DNA of 64,000 nucleotides from the NCBI RefSeq assembly GCF_004343705.1, contig NZ_SKFH01000010.1:62001-126000 (forward strand), written 5' to 3'. Origin of the DNA: Flaviaesturariibacter aridisoli (GTDB taxonomy: Bacteria > Bacteroidota > Bacteroidia > Chitinophagales > Chitinophagaceae). Each line of letters starts with the position of its first letter. The first letter of the stretch is position 1. Below, one piece after another: positions 31,547-40,315 of this stretch. The translations under genes were made by a program, and so were the position numbers. A model generated the notes under the pieces. The model had not been told where the DNA came from, did no database searches, and saw only the letters and a program-made list of their open reading frames with translations.

Positions 31547-32632
31547 TTATCGTTTGAGAGAGGCGATCGGCTTCGTGGTGTCGGCAACGGCCTTTGTAGC
31601 GGTATCGCCGGCAACTTTGTTCATCTTACCGGGCTCAGCGGCGGGAGATTGCTTAGCGCCATCCATAAAGGCAGTGTACTGCGGCTGCTTCGTGGCGATC
31701 CAGGCATTGAACTCTTCCTGCGTTTCAACCAATACGGTGCCGCGCATGGAGAAGTGTCCTTTACCGCACATCTGGTCGCAGGAGATCTCGTAGTTGAAAT
31801 CAGGACCATACTTATCCCGCATTTGCTTCGTCGTCCACTTCGGCGTGAACCACATGGTGGTCGGGATACCGGGTACAGCGTCCATCTTCATCCGGAAGTG
31901 TACCAGGCCCACGTCGTGGATCACGTCTTTGGCATTGATCACAAACTTAACCGGCTTGCCTACTACGATGTGTACTTCACCGGTGGTATAGATGTCGTCG
32001 TGGTTGGCCGGGTCGGACCAGATCTGTCCGAGCGGGTTGGCGGTAGCTTCGTTGATCTCCTTGTAGTAGCGTTTACCAAACTGGCCGTCCTTACCGGGGT
32101 AGCGGAACTCCCAGTTGAACTGCTTGCCCCATACTTCGACCACCTGTGCGTCTTTCGGAGCGTCGCCGGTAATCTGGAACCAGTAGTACAGACCGAAGCC
32201 AACGAGGATGGTGAGCGTGATGGCGGGAATGACCGTCCAGATAAGCTCCAGCTTGTTGTTGTGCGGGTAGTAAAAGGCTTTGCGGCCTTCTTTTTCCTGG
32301 TACTTGTAAGCGAACCAGAACAGCAGCACCTGGGTGATGACGAATACGATACCGGTGATGGCGAGCGTGATCCAGAGCATGGAGTCGATGCGCTCACCAT
32401 GGTTGGAAGCGGCTTCACCCAGGATCTTTCCTTTCAGGCGCTCGTTGCAATACCATACGCCGATGAGGCCGGCGATCAGGAATGCCAGGAGGAGGAAGGC
32501 ATTGATCCGGTTGTTTTCTTTTCGCGTTTTCTCCTCACCCCGCAGGATGGAGACATACTCGCTGGCCTTGGCGATCTGGAATACGATCACAAATCCCAAA
32601 ATCAGCGCTATTACAATCCAGGAAATCGACAT
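31547..32632 (-). CDS. coxB: cytochrome c oxidase subunit II
   Basis: Protein of 361 aa carrying the CuA electron entry site: DVIHDVGLVHFRMKMDAVPG, then SCDQMCGKGHFSMRG with the two Cys, His and Met ligands. Besides the two usual N-terminal helices (about 85-110 and 135-155), two extra hydrophobic helices lie at about 3-22 and 43-62, an extension seen in Bacteroidota enzymes. No cytochrome c domain is fused, so it is aa3 rather than caa3. It is the first gene after a terminator-like hairpin that follows actF. Confidence 0.95.
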   Translation of the reverse strand: MSISWIVIALILGFVIVFQIAKASEYVSILRGEEKTRKENNRINAFLLLAFLIAGLIGVWYCNERLKGKILGEAASNHGERIDSMLWITLAITGIVFVITQVLLFWFAYKYQEKEGRKAFYYPHNNKLELIWTVIPAITLTILVGFGLYYWFQITGDAPKDAQVVEVWGKQFNWEFRYPGKDGQFGKRYYKEINEATANPLGQIWSDPANHDDIYTTGEVHIVVGKPVKFVINAKDVIHDVGLVHFRMKMDAVPGIPTTMWFTPKWTTKQMRDKYGPDFNYEISCDQMCGKGHFSMRGTVLVETQEEFNAWIATKQPQYTAFMDGAKQSPAAEPGKMNKVAGDTATKAVADTTKPIASLKR

Positions 32633-32743
32633 ATCGTTAATCTTGATGGGTTCTTATCGGCCCATGCCCCTTTCGGAATGCATGTGCAAATTTCGTTATA
32701 AGTGCTGCCTTGCGGCGCGTTTTCTTGGTTAACAAACACCTAA

Positions 32744-32766
32744 GAAAAAGGGTCCCTGCGGGACCT
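32744..32766 (-). terminator. terminator-like hairpin between actF and coxB
   Basis: On the minus strand: GGTCCC, loop GCA, GGGACC, then CTTTTTC, starting about 10 bp after the actF stop. It may lower or separate expression of the cox half from the act half. Confidence 0.65.
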
Positions 32767-32775
32767 TTCGGGTCC

Positions 32776-34020
32776 TTAGGTATGGTGCACGATGCTCTCC
32801 TTGAGGAACGGGTGGTTCCGGGCGTAGAGCGGGTGCCGGGCGAGGCTCTTGGCAGTCACGAACATGATCAGACCCACAAAGCCGAGGGCGATGCCGAAGT
32901 CGGCCAGCATGAACGGAACATGGTCTTCCGAGATGCCGGGGAATACCATCTGGTAGAAGTCGAGCCAGTGGCCGAACAGGATCAGGACGGCCATCAGCGA
33001 GATGGTGCCGTAGTTGCGCTTCGAGCCGCGCTTCATCAGGATAAGCAGCGGGGCCAGGAAGTTGATGATCAGGTTCAGGAAAAACACACCCCGGTACACG
33101 CCATGGATGCGGGGCTTGAAGTAAACGGTTTCCTCGGGGATGTTGGCGTACCAGATCAGCATGAACTGCGAGTACCACAGGTAGGTCCAGAAGATCGAGA
33201 AGGCGAACATGAACTTGCCAAGATCGTGCAAGTGCTCCTTGGTTACGAGTTCCAGGTAGCCGCTGTTTTTCAGGTAAACCACAAACAGGGTAATCAGCGC
33301 CAGGCCGGCAACGAACGAGGAGGCGAAGGTGTACCAGCTGAACATGGTGGAGTACCAGTGTGCGTTGATCGACATCAGCCACAGCCAGGGCGTGCTCGAG
33401 AGCACGGTCAGGGCGAACAGTACGATGAAGTGGGCGGCGCGGACGGTGTTGGTCCATTGGTAAGCCTTTGCTTCTTCGGGGTTGAGCGGGCGGTCATCGA
33501 TGGAGCGCGACAGGTGGCGCATCCGGCGGCCGAGGAACCACCAGCCGGCGATGGTGATGATGGTCCAAACGGTGAAGAAGGTGCTGTTGAGGAAGCCCGA
33601 CTTACCCTTGAGGATCTCGTCGTGCTGCACGTGCTCCTTGTCGGTCCAGTGGTAAAGGGCGTGGTCGCCGCCGTAGGTGATGGCCAGCAGCACCAGCAGG
33701 GTAATGACACCCAGCACCGGTACGCAGGTGGAGATCGCCTCGGTTACGCGGCGGAAAGACATCTGGAAGCCGCCCCAGGCGAGCGTCGTGGCGCAGATGA
33801 AGAACATGACCGCATTCACTACCAGCAGGAAGTAAACGCTGTTCTGCAGCAGCGAGCCCCAGAAGCGGGCGCGCTCGTGCACGGCATGCTCATCGTTGCC
33901 CGAAGTCATTCCATGCGTCACAAATAAGATGATGAGCGACAGGATACCGATCCCCATGAGTGCCATGGCGAGGGTATTGTATCGTTTGGTTACTACAAAT
34001 TGCTCTCGTAAAGCTGCCAT
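32776..34020 (-). CDS. actF: alternative complex III subunit ActF
   Basis: Protein of 414 aa with about ten helices, the second quinol-side membrane subunit of alternative complex III, related to NrfD/ActC. Landmarks are WLWLMSINAHWYSTMFSWYT, SIFWTYLWYSQFMLIWYANI and ILFGHWLDFYQMVFPG. It oxidises menaquinol together with ActC and passes electrons to the Fe-S and haem subunits. It is co-directional with actE, 23 bp downstream of it. Confidence 0.93.
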   Translation of the reverse strand: MAALREQFVVTKRYNTLAMALMGIGILSLIILFVTHGMTSGNDEHAVHERARFWGSLLQNSVYFLLVVNAVMFFICATTLAWGGFQMSFRRVTEAISTCVPVLGVITLLVLLAITYGGDHALYHWTDKEHVQHDEILKGKSGFLNSTFFTVWTIITIAGWWFLGRRMRHLSRSIDDRPLNPEEAKAYQWTNTVRAAHFIVLFALTVLSSTPWLWLMSINAHWYSTMFSWYTFASSFVAGLALITLFVVYLKNSGYLELVTKEHLHDLGKFMFAFSIFWTYLWYSQFMLIWYANIPEETVYFKPRIHGVYRGVFFLNLIINFLAPLLILMKRGSKRNYGTISLMAVLILFGHWLDFYQMVFPGISEDHVPFMLADFGIALGFVGLIMFVTAKSLARHPLYARNHPFLKESIVHHT

Positions 34021-34043
34021 TATCTCTTAGTTAAGTCGTCAGT

Positions 34044-34748
34044 TTATTTTTTTGCGTTGTTCACCACGGGCGTTGCCGGGCCGTTGGCGGCGGGAGTGGC
34101 CGGAGCCGTGTTGGCGGCCGGGGCGGCGCTGGTATCGGCGGTGGCTGCGGCTGCGGGACCTTGCTTGCTGCGGATGTAGTTAATGATCCACCAGCGCTGC
34201 TCGGGGTGCACCTGCGAAGCGTAAGAGCCCATCTGGCCTTTGCCGTAGGTGATCACGTGGTAGATCTGGGCGTCGGACAACTTCTTGGTGTAGTCGTCCA
34301 TAAGGTTACGCGGGGCTGCCGGGAAGGGGCCGTCGCCACCTTTCCAAAGCGGACCGTTCCCATCGAGGCCGGTGCCGTGGCAGATGGCGCAGTTCACCTG
34401 GTAGAGGCGCTGGGCTTCTTTCTGCTGGACGGGCGTGATGGTAGCAGGCTGTGCGGGGCTCTTATAGCTGATGGCCATGTTGTAGCCGGTGTCGCCTGCA
34501 GGGAGCGCAAACGGAAAAGCGTCGCCGCGGGCGATGGAGCCCGGCACCGGCATCCCGTTGTACTGGGCACCACGCGCCTTCAGGTTGTGGTCTTCGGGCT
34601 GGTTGTTGTAACCGTAGGCCTCGTAGGCGCGGCTATAGTACATATCGGGCATGTAGGCGTCGCCGGGATCGTTCCCGTGGGCACCGCCACAGCCGGTGAA
34701 GCTGAGCGCGCCTGCAATGAGTCCTGTGAGAAGCAATACTTTTTTCAT
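34044..34748 (-). CDS. actE: alternative complex III cytochrome c subunit ActE
   Basis: Lipoprotein of 234 aa (lipobox FTGCGG) with one haem c motif CAICH in a mono-haem cytochrome c domain (residues about 115-195), which probably carries electrons from the pentahaem subunit to the oxidase. The C-terminus is an Ala/Pro/Thr-rich tail of about 40 residues. The ATG at 34748 begins the signal peptide (KKVLLLTGLIAGALSFTGC). Its start lies 10 bp after actD. Confidence 0.93.
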   Translation of the reverse strand: MKKVLLLTGLIAGALSFTGCGGAHGNDPGDAYMPDMYYSRAYEAYGYNNQPEDHNLKARGAQYNGMPVPGSIARGDAFPFALPAGDTGYNMAISYKSPAQPATITPVQQKEAQRLYQVNCAICHGTGLDGNGPLWKGGDGPFPAAPRNLMDDYTKKLSDAQIYHVITYGKGQMGSYASQVHPEQRWWIINYIRSKQGPAAAATADTSAAPAANTAPATPAANGPATPVVNNAKK

Positions 34749-34758
34749 CGTTCCTGTT

Positions 34759-35349
34759 TTATCCGGCAACAGCCACTTCGTTGTTGTAGAGTTTTTGTTC
34801 CTTGTCGTAGCGACCGAGCCACCAGCCGGTCTCTTTGTTCATCACTTCCACGCCCTGGCCGCCGATGCTCTGGAGGAAGCTCACGATCTCCTGCTCGTTC
34901 GAACGCTCGTTGAGTTCGATGGCCATGGTGAACGTATCGTCGGTGGAGCGGAGGTTGAAGTGGTCTTTCTTTACGAAAGGCGCCAGCTGGCAGAGGTAGC
35001 AAAAGGTCAGTACCATGCCCACGGCCGCAAAGAGTACGGTCAGCTCGAACATGATGGGAATCCAGGCCGGCAGCGAAAAGTGCGGCTTGCCACCAATGTT
35101 GAGGGGCCAGTCGGTCGTCAGCGTCCAGGTAATGAAGCTGAAGGCCGTAGTGGTGCCGGCGATGCCGTATACGAATCCGGCGGTGTGCAGGCTCGTGTCG
35201 CGCAGGCCCATGGCGGTGTCGAGGCCGTGGATCGGGAAAGGGGTATATACGTCGTGGATCTTGTAGCCGGCTTTGCGCACCGCCTTGATTGCGGGAAACA
35301 ACACCTGCTCATCATAGAAGTTACCAACAACAAATTTCTTGATCGGCAT
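34759..35349 (-). CDS. actD: alternative complex III subunit ActD (DUF3341)
   Basis: Protein of 196 aa of the DUF3341 family, with two central membrane helices (about 65-85 and 103-122). The cytoplasmic N-terminus is KFVVGNFYDEQVLFPAIKAV and the C-terminus LQSIGGQGVEVMNKE. ActD is a structural subunit of alternative complex III. It lies between actC and actE with gaps of 14 and 10 bp, as expected for a co-translated operon. Confidence 0.93.
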   Translation of the reverse strand: MPIKKFVVGNFYDEQVLFPAIKAVRKAGYKIHDVYTPFPIHGLDTAMGLRDTSLHTAGFVYGIAGTTTAFSFITWTLTTDWPLNIGGKPHFSLPAWIPIMFELTVLFAAVGMVLTFCYLCQLAPFVKKDHFNLRSTDDTFTMAIELNERSNEQEIVSFLQSIGGQGVEVMNKETGWWLGRYDKEQKLYNNEVAVAG

Positions 35350-35363
35350 AAGTTCTTAATTTC

Positions 35364-36809
35364 TTAGTGATGTGCGTGTTCGTGCACAAAGTGTTCTACG
35401 GACTCCTGTTCCACCGGCGTCATATCTTCTTTGTACCGATCGCCGCTCTTCTTCAGGATGTGCTTGATCTCCGCGATGGCGATCACCGGGAAGTATTTCG
35501 AGAACAGGAAGTAACAGGTAAAGAAGAGACCGAACGTACCCATGTAGAAGCCGATCTCCCAGATGGTCGGGGTGTAGTAAGGGCTCCAGCTCGAAGGCAG
35601 GTAATCGCGGTAGAGCGAGGTAACGATGATCACGAAGCGCTCGAACCACATACCGATGTTTACGAGGATCGACATGAAGAAGGTCACGAGGATGTTGCGG
35701 CGCATTTTGCGGAACCAGAAGATCTGGGGCGAGATCACGTTGCAACCCATCATCAGCCAGTAGCTCCAGCCGTAGGGCGAGGCGAGGTTCACACGGTTTT
35801 GCTCGAAGGCGAACCATTCGTACTTCACACCCGAGTACCAGGCCATGAACAGCTCGGTGAGGTAGGCGATACCTACGATCGAGCCGGTGAGCACGATCAC
35901 CTTGTTCATCACGTCGATGTGCTCGATGGTGATATAGTCTTCCAGCTTCAGCACCTTGCGGGTAATGAGGAGCAGGGTTTGTACCATCGCGAAGCCGGAG
36001 AAAACGGCGCCGGCCACGAAGTAGGGCGGGAAGATGGTCGTGTGCCAGCCGGGGATTACCGAGGTGGCGAAGTCGAAGGATACGATGGTGTGTACCGAAA
36101 GTACCAGCGGGGTGGAGAGGCCGGCGAGTACCAGTGACAGAGCCTCGTGGCGCTGCCAGTGCTTGGTGGAGCCGGTCCAGCCGAAGGCGGCGGTGCCGTA
36201 GAAAGCCTTGCGCCACTTCAGCTTGGCCCGGTCACGCAGGGTGGCCAGGTCGGGCAGCAGGCCCGAGTACCAGAAGAGGAGCGATACGGTGAAGTAGGTA
36301 GAGATGGCGAATACGTCCCACAGCAGCGGCGAGTTGAAGTTCACCCACAGCGGACCGCGTGTGTTGGGGTAAGGCAGCGTGAAGAAGGCGTTCCAAACGC
36401 GGCCCATGTGGAAGATCGGGAACTGGCCTGCGCACATTACCGCGAAGATGGTCATGGCCTCCGCGGCGCGGTTAACGCCCGTGCGCCAGCCCTGGCGGAA
36501 CAGCAGGAGGATCGCCGAGATGAGCGTACCGGCGTGACCGATACCGACCCACCACACGAAGTTGGTGATGTCCCAGCCCCAGCCGATGGTGCGGTTCAGG
36601 TTCCATTGTCCGGTACCGAACCAAACCTCGCGGCCAACGGAGATGACGCCGAAGCCGAGGAGGCCTACGGAGATCAGGAAGCCGATCCACCAGAGGAGAC
36701 TGGGGCTCGTTTCTACGGGGCGGCAGATGTCCTCGGTTACCTGGTGGTAATCCTTGTTGCCTTCTACAATCGGTGGTCTTACCTGCGATTCGTACTTAAG
36801 TAATGCCAT
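35364..36809 (-). CDS. actC: alternative complex III quinol-binding subunit ActC (NrfD-like)
   Basis: Protein of 481 aa with ten predicted helices of the NrfD/PsrC polysulfide-reductase type. Landmarks: WNLNRTIGWGWDITNFVWWV at the N-terminal half, SFDFATSVIPGWHTTIFPPY and GWSYWLMMGCNVISPQ. It forms the menaquinol oxidation site. A His-rich end (HFVHEHAHH) closes the protein. It starts 92 bp after actB. Confidence 0.95.
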   Translation of the reverse strand: MALLKYESQVRPPIVEGNKDYHQVTEDICRPVETSPSLLWWIGFLISVGLLGFGVISVGREVWFGTGQWNLNRTIGWGWDITNFVWWVGIGHAGTLISAILLLFRQGWRTGVNRAAEAMTIFAVMCAGQFPIFHMGRVWNAFFTLPYPNTRGPLWVNFNSPLLWDVFAISTYFTVSLLFWYSGLLPDLATLRDRAKLKWRKAFYGTAAFGWTGSTKHWQRHEALSLVLAGLSTPLVLSVHTIVSFDFATSVIPGWHTTIFPPYFVAGAVFSGFAMVQTLLLITRKVLKLEDYITIEHIDVMNKVIVLTGSIVGIAYLTELFMAWYSGVKYEWFAFEQNRVNLASPYGWSYWLMMGCNVISPQIFWFRKMRRNILVTFFMSILVNIGMWFERFVIIVTSLYRDYLPSSWSPYYTPTIWEIGFYMGTFGLFFTCYFLFSKYFPVIAIAEIKHILKKSGDRYKEDMTPVEQESVEHFVHEHAHH

Positions 36810-36901
36810 ATTGTTTATCGTTCGGCCTGCAGCTTGCGCTTCGGGCCCAGTTAGTGACTATTTATTCTTTGTGAACCGCGGGCGGCTCAGCGTTGACGTA
36901 C

Positions 36902-39900
36902 TTACTTCTCCGTGGGTGCGGGATGTGCACCCGGCGTCACCTCGGCGCCTTCGTGGGCGTCCTGGCGGGCATGCTCACCCATGTTTTCCTTGTTCTCGAG
37001 GATCTCCTTGCTGTTGCGCACCTTGGCCAGGTAGCTAACGTTGGGCAGGGTGTGGATCTGCTCGATCACGTGGTAGAGACGCTGGGGGTTGTTCTGACGC
37101 ATCTGGGCCACGGCGCTGGTCTTGTCGTTGGCGTTGCCGAAAACAATCGCGTTCGTGGGGCAGGCCTGGGCGCAGGCGCTCTGAACCTCGTCGCCGGTCA
37201 GCGCGCGGTTTTCCAGCTTCGCCTTCAGCTTGCCTTCCTGGGTGCGCTGTACGCAGAACGTACATTTTTCCATTACACCGCGCGAGCGCGTCACCACGTC
37301 GGGGTTCAGCACCATGCGGGTCAGGTCGTCGTTCATCTGAGCGACCACGGGGTCGAGCTTACCGACGCCGCTGTTAGGTCCGAGCACGCCGTGCGTGGAA
37401 GCACCGGTGTAGTCACCCCAGTTGAAGCGGCGTACTTTATACGGGCAGTTGTTGGCGCAGTAGCGGGTACCGATGCAACGGTTGTAGGCCATCTGGTTGA
37501 CACCTTCGGAGTTGTGCATCGTGGCGGCTACCGGGCAAACGTTTTCGCAGGGCGCGTTGTCGCAGTGCTGGCACAGCATCGGCTGGAACACAACGGCTTT
37601 CAGCTCGTCGGGGTTGTTTTCGCCGCTCACGAAGTAGCGGTCGATACGCAGCCAGTGCATTTCGTGAGCACGGAGCACTTCGCTCTTACCTACTACCGGC
37701 ACGTTGTTCTCCAGGTGGCAGGCTACCACGCAGGCGCCGCAACCGATACAGGAGTTCATGTCGATGGCCATGCCCCATTTCGGACCGGGGAAGCCGTGGT
37801 CGTATACGTTGCCGCCTTTGCCGTCGGGCGTGGCGTAGAGCGTTGCTTCGTGACGGTAGTCGCCGCTGGTCTTCGCGTAGTCTTTGGTGAGCTCTTCGCG
37901 CTGCTCTTTGTAGCGGTTGGGCTCGCGCAGGAACATGGCCATCGTGGTTTCTTTCACCACTTCCTGGCGGTTCTCGTAGGAGTTGTGCACCTGCGTCTGG
38001 GCCACTTTATAATCGTTCGCTACCGGCTTGCCGGAAACGGTCACTTTGTTGTAGTAGTCCACCGTCGTGCCGTTGAAGCGGGCGAAGGGGAACACGTTGG
38101 CGCCGGTGCCTTCAGCTGCTTTGCCCAGTTCGGCATTGCGTCCGTAACCCACTGCGATACCGATGGTGTTGGCTTCCACGCCGGGCACCACGATCACGGG
38201 AAGGGTCACTTTGCTGTTGCCTACGGTCAGCTCGATGGAGGGCTTCTCGCGGTAGTATTCGTAATCCGAGTCGAGCTTGATGCCGAGGGCCTTGGCCTTC
38301 GACACGGAGATCATGGCGAAGTTGTCCCAGCTGGCTTTGGTGATCGGGTCGGGCAGTTCGAGGAGCCAGGGGTTGGCGCCCTGCTTGCCGGAGCCCATCA
38401 TCACGCTCTGGTACAGAACCACTTCATCACCCGCGCCCGAAGCGCCGCCGATGGCCGCTGTGGCTGCGGATACACCGCCGCCGTTGAAGGAGCCGGCGTT
38501 GCCACCCGTGGTTGCCGGGGTATAGGTGGTGGTAGTGCCGTTTTTGTTTACGGTATCCGTAACCATCGTGGCCGGTGCGCCGGTGGTAGCGGGGGCGGCG
38601 CTGCGGCCGTTCTCCCAGATACCGTTCTGCAGGGCAGCGTCGAAGGCGAGCTCGCCACCGATGCGGCTGCTCCAGAACTGGCGGAAGTAGCTGTCGTAAT
38701 CAGTATTGTTACCGCTCCACTTCAGCAGCGAAGTCTGGAAGGGGCGGGTTTTGAACAGCGGGAAGATCGTGGGCTGGATGAAGGAAATGTGTCCGGCGCG
38801 CGATTCGGCGTCACCCCAGCTTTCCAGGAAGTGCGGGGCGGGCGCCACGAACTTGCAAAGCACGGTGGTTTCGTCCATCTTGGCATTGAAGGAAACTGCC
38901 ACGGGCACTTTGGCGATGCCGGTCTTGAAGTCCTTCGCGTTGAAGTAGTCGTAGGCCGGGTTGGCGTCCCACACCAGGAGGGCACCTACAGAGCCGGCGT
39001 TCATAGCGGACACGAGGTCGGCCATATCCTTGTCGATGGCAGCTTTCGTCATCAGCGGCGCACCCCAGTCGATGGTGTTGCCGTAAGCGCCGATGGCGCT
39101 GTTGATGGCGTTGACCACCTGCTGTACGTTGGGGTCATTGGAACCGCAAACCACCACGGCCTTGCCGTTGTTGGCTTTGAGGTCGGCCACGATCTCGGCG
39201 ATGCCTTGCTTGAGGCGGGCGTCGCCCACGTTGGGAGCAGTGCCGTTGAGGGCATTGAGCAGGGCTACGGCTACGGCACCCGTTTCGGAAGGGCGGTGCG
39301 TGTAGCGCTCATCGGCGTTGGAGCCGGTGAGGGAAAGGATGCTTTCCAGCTGGTAGTGCTTGCTCATGCTGGGGTTGGCTTCGTTGATCTTGCGGCCGTA
39401 GGAATACTGGCGGGCAAATTCAACGGGGCTCAGCCAGGTACCGAGGAAGTCGGCACCGAGGGAAACGATCACGGCGGCGCGATCAAAGTTATAAGCGGGG
39501 ATGGCGCGGCGGCCGAAGGAGGCTTCGTTGGCCAGCAGCATACCGCTGTACGAAACGGCGTCGTACTGCACGTGGCGGGCGTTGGGCACGCGACCGATGA
39601 AGTCGGTGATCACCTGCTTGGTAGAGGGCGAGTTGATGGTGCTGGTAAGCAGTACGACCTGCTTGCCGGCGATACCGGCCATGGCCTGGCCCACGATGCG
39701 GTCAAACTCCTCGTAGGAGGGGATTTCGTCCCACTTCGTGCCGTTGAGGTGCTTGGGGTGGGTAGTGCGGAAGGTATCGTACAGGTCGAGCACGGCAGCC
39801 TGCATCCGCGGGCTGGTACCGCCCTTTGTCAGCGAGGAAAGCGTGTTGCCTTCGAGCTTGATGGGGCGGCCGTCGCGCACCTTGGCGATGGCGGGCACCA

Positions 39901-40207
39901 CCTCACCATCCTGTACGAAGGTGGTGGCGTAATATTTTGCTACACCCGGCGTCACCGTTTCGGGACGGTTCACGTAAGGCATCGCCTTGCGCACCGGCAT
40001 CTTACAGGAAGCGGCGATGGTGGCGGCAGCGGTGCTGAAGCCAAGGTATTTCAGAAAGTCACGACGCGGGGTCTTTGCATCGAGCAGGCCTTTGTCGTCA
40101 AGGTCTTCAAAGGGCAGCTGCTCTCCAAACTCGTCCTGCGAGCGCTGCTCATGGCGGGCCTTGTCGTTCAGTTCAGCGAAGCTTTGCCAATACTTATTCG
40201 TGCTCAT
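36902..40207 (-). CDS. actB: alternative complex III Fe-S/molybdopterin-like subunit ActB
   Basis: Protein of 1101 aa. The N-terminus has a variant Tat signal (TPRRDFLKYLGFSTAAATI, residues about 47-66). A molybdopterin-oxidoreductase-like part of about 650 residues follows that should not bind cofactor in this family. The C-terminal ferredoxin-like part carries four cluster motifs: CIGCGACVVACH, CQHCDNAPCENVCP, CIGTRYCANNCP and CTFCVQRTQEG with CAQACP. It transfers electrons from ActC to ActA. The ATG at 40207 gives the conserved NKYWQSFAELN; upstream in-frame sequence is intergenic. The region also has a Thr/Gly/Ala-rich internal insertion near residue 550-600. Confidence 0.96.
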   Translation of the reverse strand: MSTNKYWQSFAELNDKARHEQRSQDEFGEQLPFEDLDDKGLLDAKTPRRDFLKYLGFSTAAATIAASCKMPVRKAMPYVNRPETVTPGVAKYYATTFVQDGEVVPAIAKVRDGRPIKLEGNTLSSLTKGGTSPRMQAAVLDLYDTFRTTHPKHLNGTKWDEIPSYEEFDRIVGQAMAGIAGKQVVLLTSTINSPSTKQVITDFIGRVPNARHVQYDAVSYSGMLLANEASFGRRAIPAYNFDRAAVIVSLGADFLGTWLSPVEFARQYSYGRKINEANPSMSKHYQLESILSLTGSNADERYTHRPSETGAVAVALLNALNGTAPNVGDARLKQGIAEIVADLKANNGKAVVVCGSNDPNVQQVVNAINSAIGAYGNTIDWGAPLMTKAAIDKDMADLVSAMNAGSVGALLVWDANPAYDYFNAKDFKTGIAKVPVAVSFNAKMDETTVLCKFVAPAPHFLESWGDAESRAGHISFIQPTIFPLFKTRPFQTSLLKWSGNNTDYDSYFRQFWSSRIGGELAFDAALQNGIWENGRSAAPATTGAPATMVTDTVNKNGTTTTYTPATTGGNAGSFNGGGVSAATAAIGGASGAGDEVVLYQSVMMGSGKQGANPWLLELPDPITKASWDNFAMISVSKAKALGIKLDSDYEYYREKPSIELTVGNSKVTLPVIVVPGVEANTIGIAVGYGRNAELGKAAEGTGANVFPFARFNGTTVDYYNKVTVSGKPVANDYKVAQTQVHNSYENRQEVVKETTMAMFLREPNRYKEQREELTKDYAKTSGDYRHEATLYATPDGKGGNVYDHGFPGPKWGMAIDMNSCIGCGACVVACHLENNVPVVGKSEVLRAHEMHWLRIDRYFVSGENNPDELKAVVFQPMLCQHCDNAPCENVCPVAATMHNSEGVNQMAYNRCIGTRYCANNCPYKVRRFNWGDYTGASTHGVLGPNSGVGKLDPVVAQMNDDLTRMVLNPDVVTRSRGVMEKCTFCVQRTQEGKLKAKLENRALTGDEVQSACAQACPTNAIVFGNANDKTSAVAQMRQNNPQRLYHVIEQIHTLPNVSYLAKVRNSKEILENKENMGEHARQDAHEGAEVTPGAHPAPTEK

Positions 40208-40289
40208 ATTTATTATCTCCCCCGACGCGAGGCGGCCGGGGTTTGTTTTTGACTGATTAGGTAGAAGAAAGAACTCTGTCCGTTTTCGG

Positions 40290-40315
40290 CCGGCTTCCCG
40301 GCTCACGGCTCACGG
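40290..40315 (-). repeat. CGTGAGC phrase after actA
   Basis: Directly after the actA TAA the minus strand reads CCGTGAGCCGTGAGCCGGGA, two exact tandem units and a degenerate third. Confidence 0.65.

Noticed and set aside
32744-32766. Boundary proving that act and cox genes are separate operons
   Set aside because: The hairpin is modest and no clear promoter with both boxes was found before coxB, so partial read-through is as likely.
36893-40252. Open frame of about 1100 codons on the plus strand opposite actB, and a similar one of about 1000 codons (29681-32701) opposite coxA/coxB
   Set aside because: They are antisense shadows caused by GC-rich codon use: translations are Val/His/Gly-rich without motifs, while the minus strand encodes clear act and cox proteins.
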